In this document: positions 16,716 through 25,131 of the stretch, piece after piece
Layout: each line of letters opens with the position of its first letter
How positions within the stretch are numbered: position 1 is the stretch's first letter
DNA from: Paenibacillus sp. FSL R10-2734
Lineage (GTDB): Bacteria; Bacillota; Bacilli; Paenibacillales; Paenibacillaceae
Direction of reading: 5' to 3'
DNA length: 64,000 bases
NCBI RefSeq assembly: GCF_037963865.1
Contig: NZ_CP150170.1
Location: 6,696,001-6,760,000, forward strand
The notes under the pieces: model-generated
Told to the model about the DNA's origin: nothing
The model's database searches: none
The model's input: only the letters and a program-made list of their open reading frames with translations
Made by a program: the position numbers and the translations under genes

Positions 16716-17876
16716 CTAGCCGAGTAACTCAAGAGATTGCTTTTTGTGTGAATGGTATAACGGATTAGTTGGATCATTCTTAATTGCGTTCTCAATAGCT
16801 TCAATAGCTTCTTTATGCTTACCAAGCGATCTTAGACTGTTCGCCTTATGGAAAGAGAAGTCATATCTATTCGGCTGAAGCGCCAGAAGCTTCTCCATCT
16901 CGACAATCGCTTCTTCATGTCGGCCAAGTTCTCTTAAATAATTGGATTTGTGGTAGCGATAGAACGTTTCATTAGGCGCTAGCTCGCAGGCTTTATCATA
17001 TTCCTGAAGAGCTTCCTCTGGTTTTTTCCAAAGTCTTAAACAATTCGCTGTGTAGAAATAAAATTCTATATTAGCTGGGTCAATAGATAAACCGCTTTCA
17101 TAGCATTGAAGTGCCTCTTCGTATCTCTTTAATTCTTGCAAGAAATAACCTTTATAATAGATGAAATCCAAGCTGTCAGCTTCCACTTCTAGCGCCTTGT
17201 TAATGACGGATATAGCTTCTTCATATTGATCGTTTTTAGCAAGAGCCTTTGCCTGCTTTATATATTCATTATTTTCTTGGAAGCTTTGTTCTAGAATCTT
17301 CATAACTTTATGCTGACCGTTCTCTTCGGCACGTTGTAGGGATGAGAGTCCATCTCGATCAGGCAAATGAACGTCCGCCCCCGCATGAACAAGCGCTTCA
17401 ATAATGTCAGAATATAGTCGTCCACCATTCCCCAATATGACTGCTTCAAGCAGGGCTGACCACCCTAAGTTGTTGACATGATTCACTGGAACCCCAGCAC
17501 CAATACACACTTCTACGGTTTTTAAGTAGCCCTTTTCGCTCGATGGTAACAGCGCTGTTCCTCCAAAACGATTAACGCTCTTCAAATCAGCTCCACCAGC
17601 AATCATAAGACGCAGGATTTCATAAAAGCCATTTGCTGCTGAGCAAATAAACGGTGAGAGTTGTGTAATATCTCTAGTGTTTACGTCACTTCCAGCTTCT
17701 ATTAATCTTTTAGCAATCGCGATTTGATTGTTCTGAGTTGCCGCCATTAACGCTGTTCGCCCCGCAGCATCTTTATAATCAACACTGGCACCTTCGCTTA
17801 ATAGTTTCTCAACATAAGCCAGTTCTCCCTGTTGGCTCGCTTCAATAAGTTTCGTATTCAAAGATAGATTATCCAA
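16716..17876 (-). CDS. Ankyrin-repeat plus TPR protein
   Basis: A 386-residue protein made of two scaffold modules with no catalytic domain. Residues 1-200 hold about six ankyrin repeats (GRTALMAATQNNQIAIAKRL, then LSPFICSAANGFYEILRLMI, and more). Residues 205-386 hold about five TPR units of 34 residues (for example YEEALQCYESGLSIDPANIE and HKEAIEAIENAIKNDPTNPL). There is no signal peptide, so it is probably cytoplasmic. It is embedded between allG (83 nt) and the carbamate kinase gene (31 nt) on the same strand. It may hold the oxamate enzymes together or regulate them; this is inference. Its presence in such an operon is unusual. Confidence 0.88.
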   Translation of the reverse strand: MDNLSLNTKLIEASQQGELAYVEKLLSEGASVDYKDAAGRTALMAATQNNQIAIAKRLIEAGSDVNTRDITQLSPFICSAANGFYEILRLMIAGGADLKSVNRFGGTALLPSSEKGYLKTVEVCIGAGVPVNHVNNLGWSALLEAVILGNGGRLYSDIIEALVHAGADVHLPDRDGLSSLQRAEENGQHKVMKILEQSFQENNEYIKQAKALAKNDQYEEAISVINKALEVEADSLDFIYYKGYFLQELKRYEEALQCYESGLSIDPANIEFYFYTANCLRLWKKPEEALQEYDKACELAPNETFYRYHKSNYLRELGRHEEAIVEMEKLLALQPNRYDFSFHKANSLRSLGKHKEAIEAIENAIKNDPTNPLYHSHKKQSLELLG

Positions 17877-17936
17877 AATTGTTCACTCCCTCACAACCTA
17901 GCACGAGATGTTCGTCTAGTTCCAAATAAGAATGGC

Positions 17937-17955
17937 GGGCTAAGCAAGTTAGCCC
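17937..17955 (-). terminator. Intercistronic hairpin after allG
   Basis: GGGCTAA and TTAGCCC (5-nt loop) form a short stem just after the allG stop codon. There is only a weak T-rich tail, so it is perhaps a processing or attenuation element. Confidence 0.3.
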
Positions 17956-17959
17956 TCTT

Positions 17960-19387
17960 CTATTTAATATTTTCACTTAATGCAAGTAATGCTTTCTCAA
18001 ATGCTTCTATTGGAGGGTTAACGATACCTGCACCAATCATTCCAATTCCCGCATCTTTATGTGCAATCGCTGTATTAATAATCGGCATTATTCCTGTTTG
18101 AATGACTTTTTGAATATCAATACCTGTTGGAATCCCTATAAAGTCAAGCATTGGAATCGTCACGTTAGGATTTTCGGTGGTTGTGATTTCTGCCATTTTT
18201 GTGGTGTAGCTAATTGCGTCATCAACGGTACCACCCACAAGCGAAACAATGGCTGGTGCAGTTGCCATAGCGAATCCGCCAATTCCATAGGTCTCCGTAA
18301 TCGCACTGTCACCAATATCAAGACCAGAATCCTCAGGTTTGTAACCAGCAAACATAGGACCAATTACTTGTTGTGCAGGGCCTGTAAACCACATGTTTCC
18401 AGCTATTCCACTCACACGAATACCGAATTCCACTCCGTTACGAGCCATTGTGGTAACAATTGTACTATTCTCAATGCCATGCGCAGCATCAAGGGCACAT
18501 TTACATAGCGCCATCCATGTTGGACCTGAGAAATAGTCACTGCTGCTAACGAATTCAAATACTTCTTTTTTCTGTTCAACTGTAAAGTCGGTCTGGATAA
18601 TATAAGGCGTTAGCGCTTGAATGAGCAGGGTTGTTCCAGCTACATTTCGGTTATGACACTCGTCACCCATATGAAGGGCTTGTGACAGCATTAAGCGCAA
18701 GTCAATGCCATTTGGATTCAGTTTCATCGCATCTCTTAAAATAGGGCCCAATACATCACGCATCCAAATCAGACGCTGGATAACACTCTCGTCATTGGCA
18801 CCCATACGAAGGATTTTGGACATTTGCTCACTTAAATTTGTATATGCAATATTGCCATAAGTTTTATTCTCAACAATATGCATAAACATAGAAGCCGATG
18901 TTACACCAGCCATGGAACCTACACAGTTATGTTCATGACATGGCGAGAAAATAATTTCTCCGGACGCAGCTAGTTCAGCAGCCTCTTCAATATTGGAGGC
19001 AAGCCCTTCAAATACAATAGCCCCTGTTACCGCACCCTTCATCGGGCCATTCATTCGTTCCCAAGTGATTGGCGGGCCTGCATGTAAAATCGTATTTTTG
19101 GTCATACCAGGAACCACATTGATCGCTTGGTCAAAGCCAATCAGTACCGGTTGCGAGTTAATAATTCGCTCAACAGCCTCTTTATTAGCAGCTTCAATTT
19201 TATCTGTAACACTTGGATCTTCAAGCTTATCCAGCGCAGCAATTAATTCAGGATTCCCTCTGCCTGGCGGTGTCCAATCCAAGTGAGTTACATTCGCGTT
19301 TTGCTTTAACAAATCATCTCTAAAGTTCTCAATGCCTACATTAATGACATTTAGTTTATTCGTAAAAAGTTCATTGATTTTACTCAT
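17960..19387 (-). CDS. allG: Oxamate carbamoyltransferase subunit AllG (DUF1116, YlbE-like)
   Basis: A 475-residue DUF1116 protein. It shows the family's N-terminal LLKQNANVTHLDWTPPGRGNPEL and the later FSPCHEHNCVGSMAGVTSASM and GDECHNRNVAGTTLL segments. In E. coli the former fdrA-ylbE-ylbF genes (allF, allG, allH) encode an oxamate carbamoyltransferase that converts oxalurate and phosphate to oxamate and carbamoyl phosphate. All three homologues are adjacent here. The start is 2 nt after the allF stop codon, so the two are translationally linked. The protein is cytoplasmic with no signal peptide. Confidence 0.9.
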   Translation of the reverse strand: MSKINELFTNKLNVINVGIENFRDDLLKQNANVTHLDWTPPGRGNPELIAALDKLEDPSVTDKIEAANKEAVERIINSQPVLIGFDQAINVVPGMTKNTILHAGPPITWERMNGPMKGAVTGAIVFEGLASNIEEAAELAASGEIIFSPCHEHNCVGSMAGVTSASMFMHIVENKTYGNIAYTNLSEQMSKILRMGANDESVIQRLIWMRDVLGPILRDAMKLNPNGIDLRLMLSQALHMGDECHNRNVAGTTLLIQALTPYIIQTDFTVEQKKEVFEFVSSSDYFSGPTWMALCKCALDAAHGIENSTIVTTMARNGVEFGIRVSGIAGNMWFTGPAQQVIGPMFAGYKPEDSGLDIGDSAITETYGIGGFAMATAPAIVSLVGGTVDDAISYTTKMAEITTTENPNVTIPMLDFIGIPTGIDIQKVIQTGIMPIINTAIAHKDAGIGMIGAGIVNPPIEAFEKALLALSENIK

Positions 19388-19389
19388 GA

Positions 19390-20937
19390 CTATTCTCCTT
19401 TCACAACGAATTCTCTTGCTAGTAGACCTGCGTTCTGACTGCTGCTAGCATGTGTAGCACCAGAAGCTAACAATTTATTAATTTGACCCTCAATATTTTG
19501 ACTATCTAGCTCGGTTCCAAGAATGTATCCAATAATCTCTAGATGTCTTCCTTCATCTTCAGCGGCTTGCTTCGCTTCGATAATCGCTGGAAGCATTGCG
19601 CCTACAGGATCCTCGTGTGCTCCGAAGCCTAGAACAAAGTCCATCACAATAACACCAACAGAAGGATCTTTTGCTTCTTGAATAAATCTTTCAATCCGAG
19701 TGGATGGATCTATCATTGGATGTGGCTTACCTTGTGTAAATTGGTCGTCTCCGAAATCAATAAAGGTATGATCTTGGCTTACTCTAACGTCTTTTAAGCG
19801 ATATTCAGGATCTCTCTGAATGTTACTGTAGACATTATCGAATTTCTCCATAGCAATATGCATTGCTTCATCACAGAGCGTACCGCCACTAAATAGTCCA
19901 CGGATATATTTTTGCTCAGGCTTTAGCTTCGCACGCACTTCTTCAATAAGCGGAAGATTTAACGCTCGTTTGTTAAGCTTGGATTCGTCTGCTCCAGCTA
20001 AAAGTACCGCTTTAAGTGCCGCTTCTTTTGACATTTTTGCAAAGTGACCGCCAGCATTGGTGACTTTTTCTTCATTCCCACCCACAAACCAAACCACAAC
20101 TGGTTTTTTACTTTGTTTAATTTGTGCTAGCACTTTCTCTTCGACACTTGGTGCTGGTGGTTTAGATACAAGGACAATTACCTTTGTTGCATCGTCCTCT
20201 TCTAACGCTTTAATTCCAGCCAGCATCATAATGCCGCCAACCTCTTCACTTAGATCTCTACCGCCCGTACCGATCAACTGTGTGATTCCACCGCCAAATT
20301 CATGAATACGAACCGTTACCTCTTGGCTACCTGTTCCTGATGCGCCAACGATCCCGATATTGCCTTTTCTCACGGCATTTGCAAAACACAAAGCGACATT
20401 ACCAATAATCGCAGTACCACAGTCTGGCCCCATCATTAGCAAGCCTTTTTCTTGTGCTAAAGTCTTTAATTGAATTTCATCTTCAATACTTACATTGTCG
20501 CTAAATAGCATGACGTGAAGATTATTTTCAAGAGCTTTTCTTGCTTCTCTAGGAGCATAACTCCCATTTACGGCAATAATCGCTAAGTTAGCTTCAGGAG
20601 TACCGTTTACGGCTGATCCAATTGTTGAGTATTTAATCTCACTCTTTCCTTTAGAGGAATCTTTCTTCTTCGTTAATAATTCGTTAATGCTTTCGAAAGC
20701 ATCCTCACATTGCTCTTCAGAGGCAGCCTTCACAATAATCACTAAATCACTTGTTTTGGCACTTTCTACTTCAGGTGTCATCAAGCCCACATTTCTAATG
20801 ACCTCTTTATTCATTTCAGTACCCATTGCAATAATGGCTTGTTCTACGATTTCGATCTGATTCGCTTTTGTTGAGAGTGACATCAGAGATACGGAATCGA
20901 TATACGTGTTTGGTTTTACTAAAACTTGAACAGTCAT
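19390..20937 (-). CDS. allF: Oxamate carbamoyltransferase subunit AllF (FdrA family)
   Basis: A 515-residue FdrA-type protein related to succinyl-CoA synthetase subunits. Visible motifs are GIVGASGTGSQEVTVRIHEFG and GTGGRDLSEEVGG (nucleotide or CoA-fold region), MMGPDCGTAIIG, and the C-terminal VIVMDFVLGFGAHEDPVGAM. It starts at ATG 20937, 15 nt after allH, and ends 2 nt before allG. By homology to the E. coli allFGH products it is part of the cytoplasmic oxamate carbamoyltransferase complex. The older name FdrA does not imply an acyl-CoA synthetase activity. Confidence 0.9.
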   Translation of the reverse strand: MTVQVLVKPNTYIDSVSLMSLSTKANQIEIVEQAIIAMGTEMNKEVIRNVGLMTPEVESAKTSDLVIIVKAASEEQCEDAFESINELLTKKKDSSKGKSEIKYSTIGSAVNGTPEANLAIIAVNGSYAPREARKALENNLHVMLFSDNVSIEDEIQLKTLAQEKGLLMMGPDCGTAIIGNVALCFANAVRKGNIGIVGASGTGSQEVTVRIHEFGGGITQLIGTGGRDLSEEVGGIMMLAGIKALEEDDATKVIVLVSKPPAPSVEEKVLAQIKQSKKPVVVWFVGGNEEKVTNAGGHFAKMSKEAALKAVLLAGADESKLNKRALNLPLIEEVRAKLKPEQKYIRGLFSGGTLCDEAMHIAMEKFDNVYSNIQRDPEYRLKDVRVSQDHTFIDFGDDQFTQGKPHPMIDPSTRIERFIQEAKDPSVGVIVMDFVLGFGAHEDPVGAMLPAIIEAKQAAEDEGRHLEIIGYILGTELDSQNIEGQINKLLASGATHASSSQNAGLLAREFVVKGE

Positions 20938-20952
20938 ACTTTTACCTCCTAT

Positions 20953-21819
20953 TTACATGTTCATTTCCAGCCCCGAAACAATTCCTAGAGCTATATCTGT
21001 ACCCGAAGTGGAACCTATGGCCAGTACCCTATTTAAAGCCAATAGTAATTCCTCTTCGCTACCTCTAAATAATGCCTCCATGAGATCACTTATGGACTCT
21101 CTAACCTGACCAACCGCTGCTTTCTCTAATGCCATATAGCTGATGTCGTTTGTTAAAGTCTTTGCTTGTAAAATGACTTCTTCACAAAACGAACGGTATG
21201 AACAATATCGATCATTCCTGGTGCCCATAACGGTAAACAATCCTACCAAGAAATCATCGCCGGCTGGCGTTAGGCCTGGTCCAAGACCTATGAGTGAAGT
21301 TGCATGTGTGATTGCAGTAGACATTCGCTCGTTTCGCAATTCCAATACAAGTAACTGCGTCCGTTCATGAAGCATTCTAGACATTTCATCGTCAAAAGGA
21401 TCGCCGCTTTTGAAAGCCCTTTCAATTCTGCTGTTATTTCCGTGAAGATTGATATATTGCTTCATAGTGGATACATTCATTTCTAAGACATCAGGTTCTG
21501 AAGGATATTTAGGCAGTTCACAATTCCATCTCTTAACACCGTCCATTATGATAGACATCTTATTAGCAATCGATAGAACGGAATGATCCGAGCTTACAAT
21601 GTCATTCGCCCTAATATCTGCTTCTTCAAAGCGATCTACATCAATAATAAGTGTATTAGGAGCATTATCGATCCCCATACACGCAATAGTATACAAATCT
21701 CCACGATCCAAACATTGAATATTGAGTGTGCGATTAAACGTGCTATGAACAAAACCATGAAACTTATGATGAATGATTCGCTGAATAAAATCGCCATCAC
21801 CGGATTTTGCAAAGCTCAC
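20953..21819 (-). CDS. allH: Oxamate carbamoyltransferase subunit AllH (DUF2877, YlbF-like)
   Basis: A protein of about 288 residues with the DUF2877 core LIGLGPGLTPAGDDFLVGLF near its middle and EELLLALNRVLAIGSTSGTD near its end. It is the first gene of the operon and the third partner of AllF and AllG. The start needs care. The frame opens at GTG 21843, but that start would encode KRR from the ribosome binding site itself (AAAAGGAGGG). GTG 21819, 12 nt after that site and giving MSFAKSGDGDF, is more likely. It is divergent from the pucR-type regulator. Confidence 0.85.
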   Translation of the reverse strand: MSFAKSGDGDFIQRIIHHKFHGFVHSTFNRTLNIQCLDRGDLYTIACMGIDNAPNTLIIDVDRFEEADIRANDIVSSDHSVLSIANKMSIIMDGVKRWNCELPKYPSEPDVLEMNVSTMKQYINLHGNNSRIERAFKSGDPFDDEMSRMLHERTQLLVLELRNERMSTAITHATSLIGLGPGLTPAGDDFLVGLFTVMGTRNDRYCSYRSFCEEVILQAKTLTNDISYMALEKAAVGQVRESISDLMEALFRGSEEELLLALNRVLAIGSTSGTDIALGIVSGLEMNM

Positions 21820-22018
21820 TAAGGTAATTGCCCTCCTTTTCACTGCGTTTTAGTTACATCGTACAAAGGTAACTTTAAGCGTAACTACCTTACGCACTAA
21901 ATATATAATATACTGGTGGGGATCGTCATCGTTTAAGCGAACCAAAAAGAGTGCATCCTATTTGTGCATGTTATACAAGCGAATGTGTTAAAAGTGTGTC
22001 TGAGGAGCGTGCCAAAAA

Positions 22019-23713
22019 TTGCTAACCGTTAAAGACTTAATGAAGATCAAGGCAATAGAGGGAATAAAGATTGTGGCTGGAGAACAAGGAATTGATAAAT
22101 CCATATCTATCGTTAACATTATTGAGAATCCCGATGCCTTTGACTGGCTTTCACCTAACGAATTACTCTTATCAACAGGCTATATTTTTAAAAATAATGC
22201 AGAATTACAAAATCGAATGATTAAGGAGCTTGCAGAGCTTAACTGTTCAGGATTGGTTGTAAAAATGAAGCGGTACTTTGACAAGCTTCCTCAGAACATG
22301 ATTGATGAAGCCAATAAGTATGGGTTACCCCTTCTAGAACTGCCTTTTGAATATACACTCTCTAACGTGATCTCGATCATTAATGAGAAGGTTTCTGGAA
22401 GATATGATTTGCTCAATAGAAAAACTTTAGATATACATAATTTGTTCTTCAAAATTACACTTGAAGGCGGAGGTATTGCCAAAATAACTTCCATGTTATC
22501 CGAAACGATTAGTAACCCAATTATTATCGTAGACAAGGACTGGCGGCTATTACATCACACAGAACATGCGAAGAACAACAGTCCTCTCGAGTATTATCTT
22601 GATTTTTCAAATCGACAGCCTGTTTTTAATAAAGCGTTCATCGATACGATTCCTACCAATCTAAATGAAATGAAGAAATCTATTAAGAGGACCTATCATT
22701 CAGAGGGTGCAGAAATAAAATGTCGAGTGATTCCTGTCGCTGCTTCTAACTATATTTATGGCTACATTGTGATTTGGCAGACAGTGCAAGAGCTATCTGA
22801 ATTTGATTACATTATTTTGCAGCAAGCCTCCACCATCATGGCACTCGAGCTGATCAAAGCTAAGGAAATTAGCGAACTTGAAATACGAATTAAGCAGGAC
22901 TCCATTGATGATTTACTTTCGGGGAAAATATCGTCCCATGAAGCACTGCAAACCTTATGTTATTTACATGGATTAAATCCGAGCTATACGTATTACAGTA
23001 TGGTGATAAACATTGAAATGAACGAAGCGGATAAGTTTGAAGATATGATCATTGGAAAGTACAAAATGGAGTCCATTGCAAAAAAATGTGTGGATATCAT
23101 TTATGACTTGTCGCATAAAGCGAATGGAGAAATTAAATGCTTTTACAGAAATAATAGGGTCATCATTCTAGTGGGACAAAATGAAGAAAAACCTCCTGTT
23201 TCAATTAGTGATACCAAGCTATACGCAAATGAACTACTCGAGGTACTTATTCAAAGGACGAAGGAAACACTCTTAATAGGCATTGGTCAGCAATACAGTA
23301 CAATCAGCTCGCTGCATAAAAGCTTTTCTGAGGCGAACGAAATGATTAAATTGATGCAACAAAAAAAACTTCAAAACAAGGTCTCACATTTCGAAGATTA
23401 TTCGGTTTACCATCTGTTGGAAGCAAATATTAAGGTCGTTGCCTTAGAAGAATTTTTCCGAAAGTGTCTAGGTAAAGTGTTTGATCATGATCAATTGCAT
23501 GGTACAAGTTATATGTTAACTTTAGAAAATTACTTTATTAATAATCTGAATGTCACCGAAACTTCAAAGGCTATGTTTTTACACAGAAACACACTGATCT
23601 ATCGCATTGAGAAAATAAAGGAAATCCTAAATCTGGACTTAAAGCATTCAGAAGAATTGCTGCGAATTCAATTAGCTTTAAAGATATTTAGTATTTTAAA
23701 TAACACGATTTAA
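22019..23713 (+). CDS. PucR-family transcriptional regulator
   Basis: A 564-residue regulator. The N-terminal PucR domain begins LTVKDLMKIKAIEGIKIVAG and contains FDWLSPNELLLSTGY. A central sensor-like region follows, and the C-terminus carries the HTH_30 helix-turn-helix (NLNVTETSKAMFLHRNTLIY). The start is TTG 22019 with GAGGAG 11 nt upstream, and the N-terminal sequence fits the family. In B. subtilis PucR controls purine catabolism in response to ureides. Here it faces the allH-to-deaminase operon across about 175 nt, so it most likely activates that operon and perhaps the M20 hydrolase. Confidence 0.92.
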   Translation: MLTVKDLMKIKAIEGIKIVAGEQGIDKSISIVNIIENPDAFDWLSPNELLLSTGYIFKNNAELQNRMIKELAELNCSGLVVKMKRYFDKLPQNMIDEANKYGLPLLELPFEYTLSNVISIINEKVSGRYDLLNRKTLDIHNLFFKITLEGGGIAKITSMLSETISNPIIIVDKDWRLLHHTEHAKNNSPLEYYLDFSNRQPVFNKAFIDTIPTNLNEMKKSIKRTYHSEGAEIKCRVIPVAASNYIYGYIVIWQTVQELSEFDYIILQQASTIMALELIKAKEISELEIRIKQDSIDDLLSGKISSHEALQTLCYLHGLNPSYTYYSMVINIEMNEADKFEDMIIGKYKMESIAKKCVDIIYDLSHKANGEIKCFYRNNRVIILVGQNEEKPPVSISDTKLYANELLEVLIQRTKETLLIGIGQQYSTISSLHKSFSEANEMIKLMQQKKLQNKVSHFEDYSVYHLLEANIKVVALEEFFRKCLGKVFDHDQLHGTSYMLTLENYFINNLNVTETSKAMFLHRNTLIYRIEKIKEILNLDLKHSEELLRIQLALKIFSILNNTI

Positions 23714-23715
23714 AA

Positions 23716-23774
23716 AAAACTCCCCATACAGCTGCAGGTTTCATTATTTCACCTGTCTCTATATGGGGAGTTTT
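23716..23774. terminator. Bidirectional terminator between pucR-type and CynX-type genes
   Basis: AAAACTCCCCATA and TATGGGGAGTTTT form a 13-bp stem. T-runs lie on both strands (TTTTATTATA on plus, TTTTTTT on minus), and the element sits between convergent genes. Confidence 0.85.
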
Positions 23775-23775
23775 A

Positions 23776-24975
23776 TTATACATACTTATCTCGACCAGAC
23801 AACATTCCAAACGTCATCACGACTCCTGAAATAACGATCAGTGTGATCAGTGGAATCGTCCACACTTGGGTCATATCGTATAAATACCCGATCAATATAG
23901 GTCCAATTGCTGCAAGCATGTATCCCGTTGATTGAGCCATTCCAGATAATTCTGCAGCTTGATTTCCATTTCGGGCACGAATTCCGATATAACTTAAGGC
24001 CAGTGGGAAATTTCCTCCCAAAGCGATACCAATCAAGATAATACTTAGGATCATTGTTGGGTAAGATGAGCCCATCCATAGTCCCCCATAACCAACAATG
24101 GAGCACATACCTAATGCGAATGCAATCCACACTTGAGAGCGTAGTCGTCCTGCAAGAATAGGAACAAGAAAACTAGCGGGTACGCCAACAATTTGTGTGA
24201 AGGATAGCAACCAACCTGCTGTCCCCCTACTTATGCCATAGTTATATAAGATTTCAGGTAACCAAGACATCGTTATATAAAATAATGAAGACTGAAATCC
24301 CATGAATAAAGCTATTTTCCAAGCGAGTGGTGAACGCCAGATTTGCTTAGCACTGATGCTTACGCTCTTTACTGCATTACCTTTGGCTGGATTTAATCGA
24401 ATTAGAAGGATCCATACCAAGATCGCTATGATTGTCGGAATTCCCCATACAATTAAGGCTCCGTTCCACCCAAGCTTCAGATCATGGGCTAAAGGAATAC
24501 TAATACCTGATGCTAACGATGCGAACAATCCCATAGAAGTGGAATATACACTTGTCATTAGACCGAATTTTCGTGGGAATTTCTCCTTCACAACTACAGG
24601 CAATAGAACATTCCCGATGGCTATACCTACTCCCACCAATAACGTACCAAAGAAAATAAAGAGCGTCATTGAAATAGATCGAATGCAAATACCGACCAAA
24701 AGAATAACCAAACCTAATAATAGCGTCTTCTCATTGGACATACGAGCAGCTATTCTAGGAACGAGAGACGACATAACAGCGAAGGATATCAAAGGTATAC
24801 TCATTAATAAACCTGCACTCCAGTGTGCAAGTCCTACATCTGCTTGAATAATGCCCACTAATGGACCTACGGATGTAATAGCAGGGCGTAAATTAAAGGC
24901 TACCAGTATAATTCCTGTAATGAGTACAACGATATATAACGATCTCTTGTTGTCTTGTATCTGTGGTGAATGCAA
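23776..24975 (-). CDS. CynX/NimT-family MFS transporter
   Basis: A 399-residue protein with about twelve membrane helices. The N-terminus (IILVAFNLRPAITSVGPLVG) matches the CynX/NimT subfamily of the major facilitator superfamily, which includes the E. coli cyanate-operon exporter and 2-nitroimidazole exporter. It is monocistronic and convergent with the pucR-type gene. Given the carbamoyl-compound metabolism next door, export or import of a small nitrogen compound is conceivable. That is context only. Confidence 0.88.
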   Translation of the reverse strand: MHSPQIQDNKRSLYIVVLITGIILVAFNLRPAITSVGPLVGIIQADVGLAHWSAGLLMSIPLISFAVMSSLVPRIAARMSNEKTLLLGLVILLVGICIRSISMTLFIFFGTLLVGVGIAIGNVLLPVVVKEKFPRKFGLMTSVYSTSMGLFASLASGISIPLAHDLKLGWNGALIVWGIPTIIAILVWILLIRLNPAKGNAVKSVSISAKQIWRSPLAWKIALFMGFQSSLFYITMSWLPEILYNYGISRGTAGWLLSFTQIVGVPASFLVPILAGRLRSQVWIAFALGMCSIVGYGGLWMGSSYPTMILSIILIGIALGGNFPLALSYIGIRARNGNQAAELSGMAQSTGYMLAAIGPILIGYLYDMTQVWTIPLITLIVISGVVMTFGMLSGRDKYV

Positions 24976-25069
24976 AAACTAAATCTCCCCTCACGAATAA
25001 ATCCTAAAAGAGTGAACTCTGCAGTACGTAGGATTAGTTATAGCACATTAGAGGATAGTTTAAAAGGAT

Positions 25070-25113
25070 GAAGCTGTCCCAAGTAGCCATTGTTATGACT
25101 TAAAGACAGCTTC
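25070..25113 (-). terminator. Terminator of the GH112 operon
   Basis: GAAGCTGTC (25070-25078) pairs with GACAGCTTC (25105-25113). On the minus strand ATCCTTTT follows, 19 nt past the GH112 stop codon. Confidence 0.6.
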
Positions 25114-25131
25114 GTTTTGCTAGTATTGTAT

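Noticed and set aside
18059..18508. A plus-strand open frame of 149 codons rich in Cys and His
   Set aside because: It is antisense to allG, and the Cys/His content comes from the complement of common codons in that gene.
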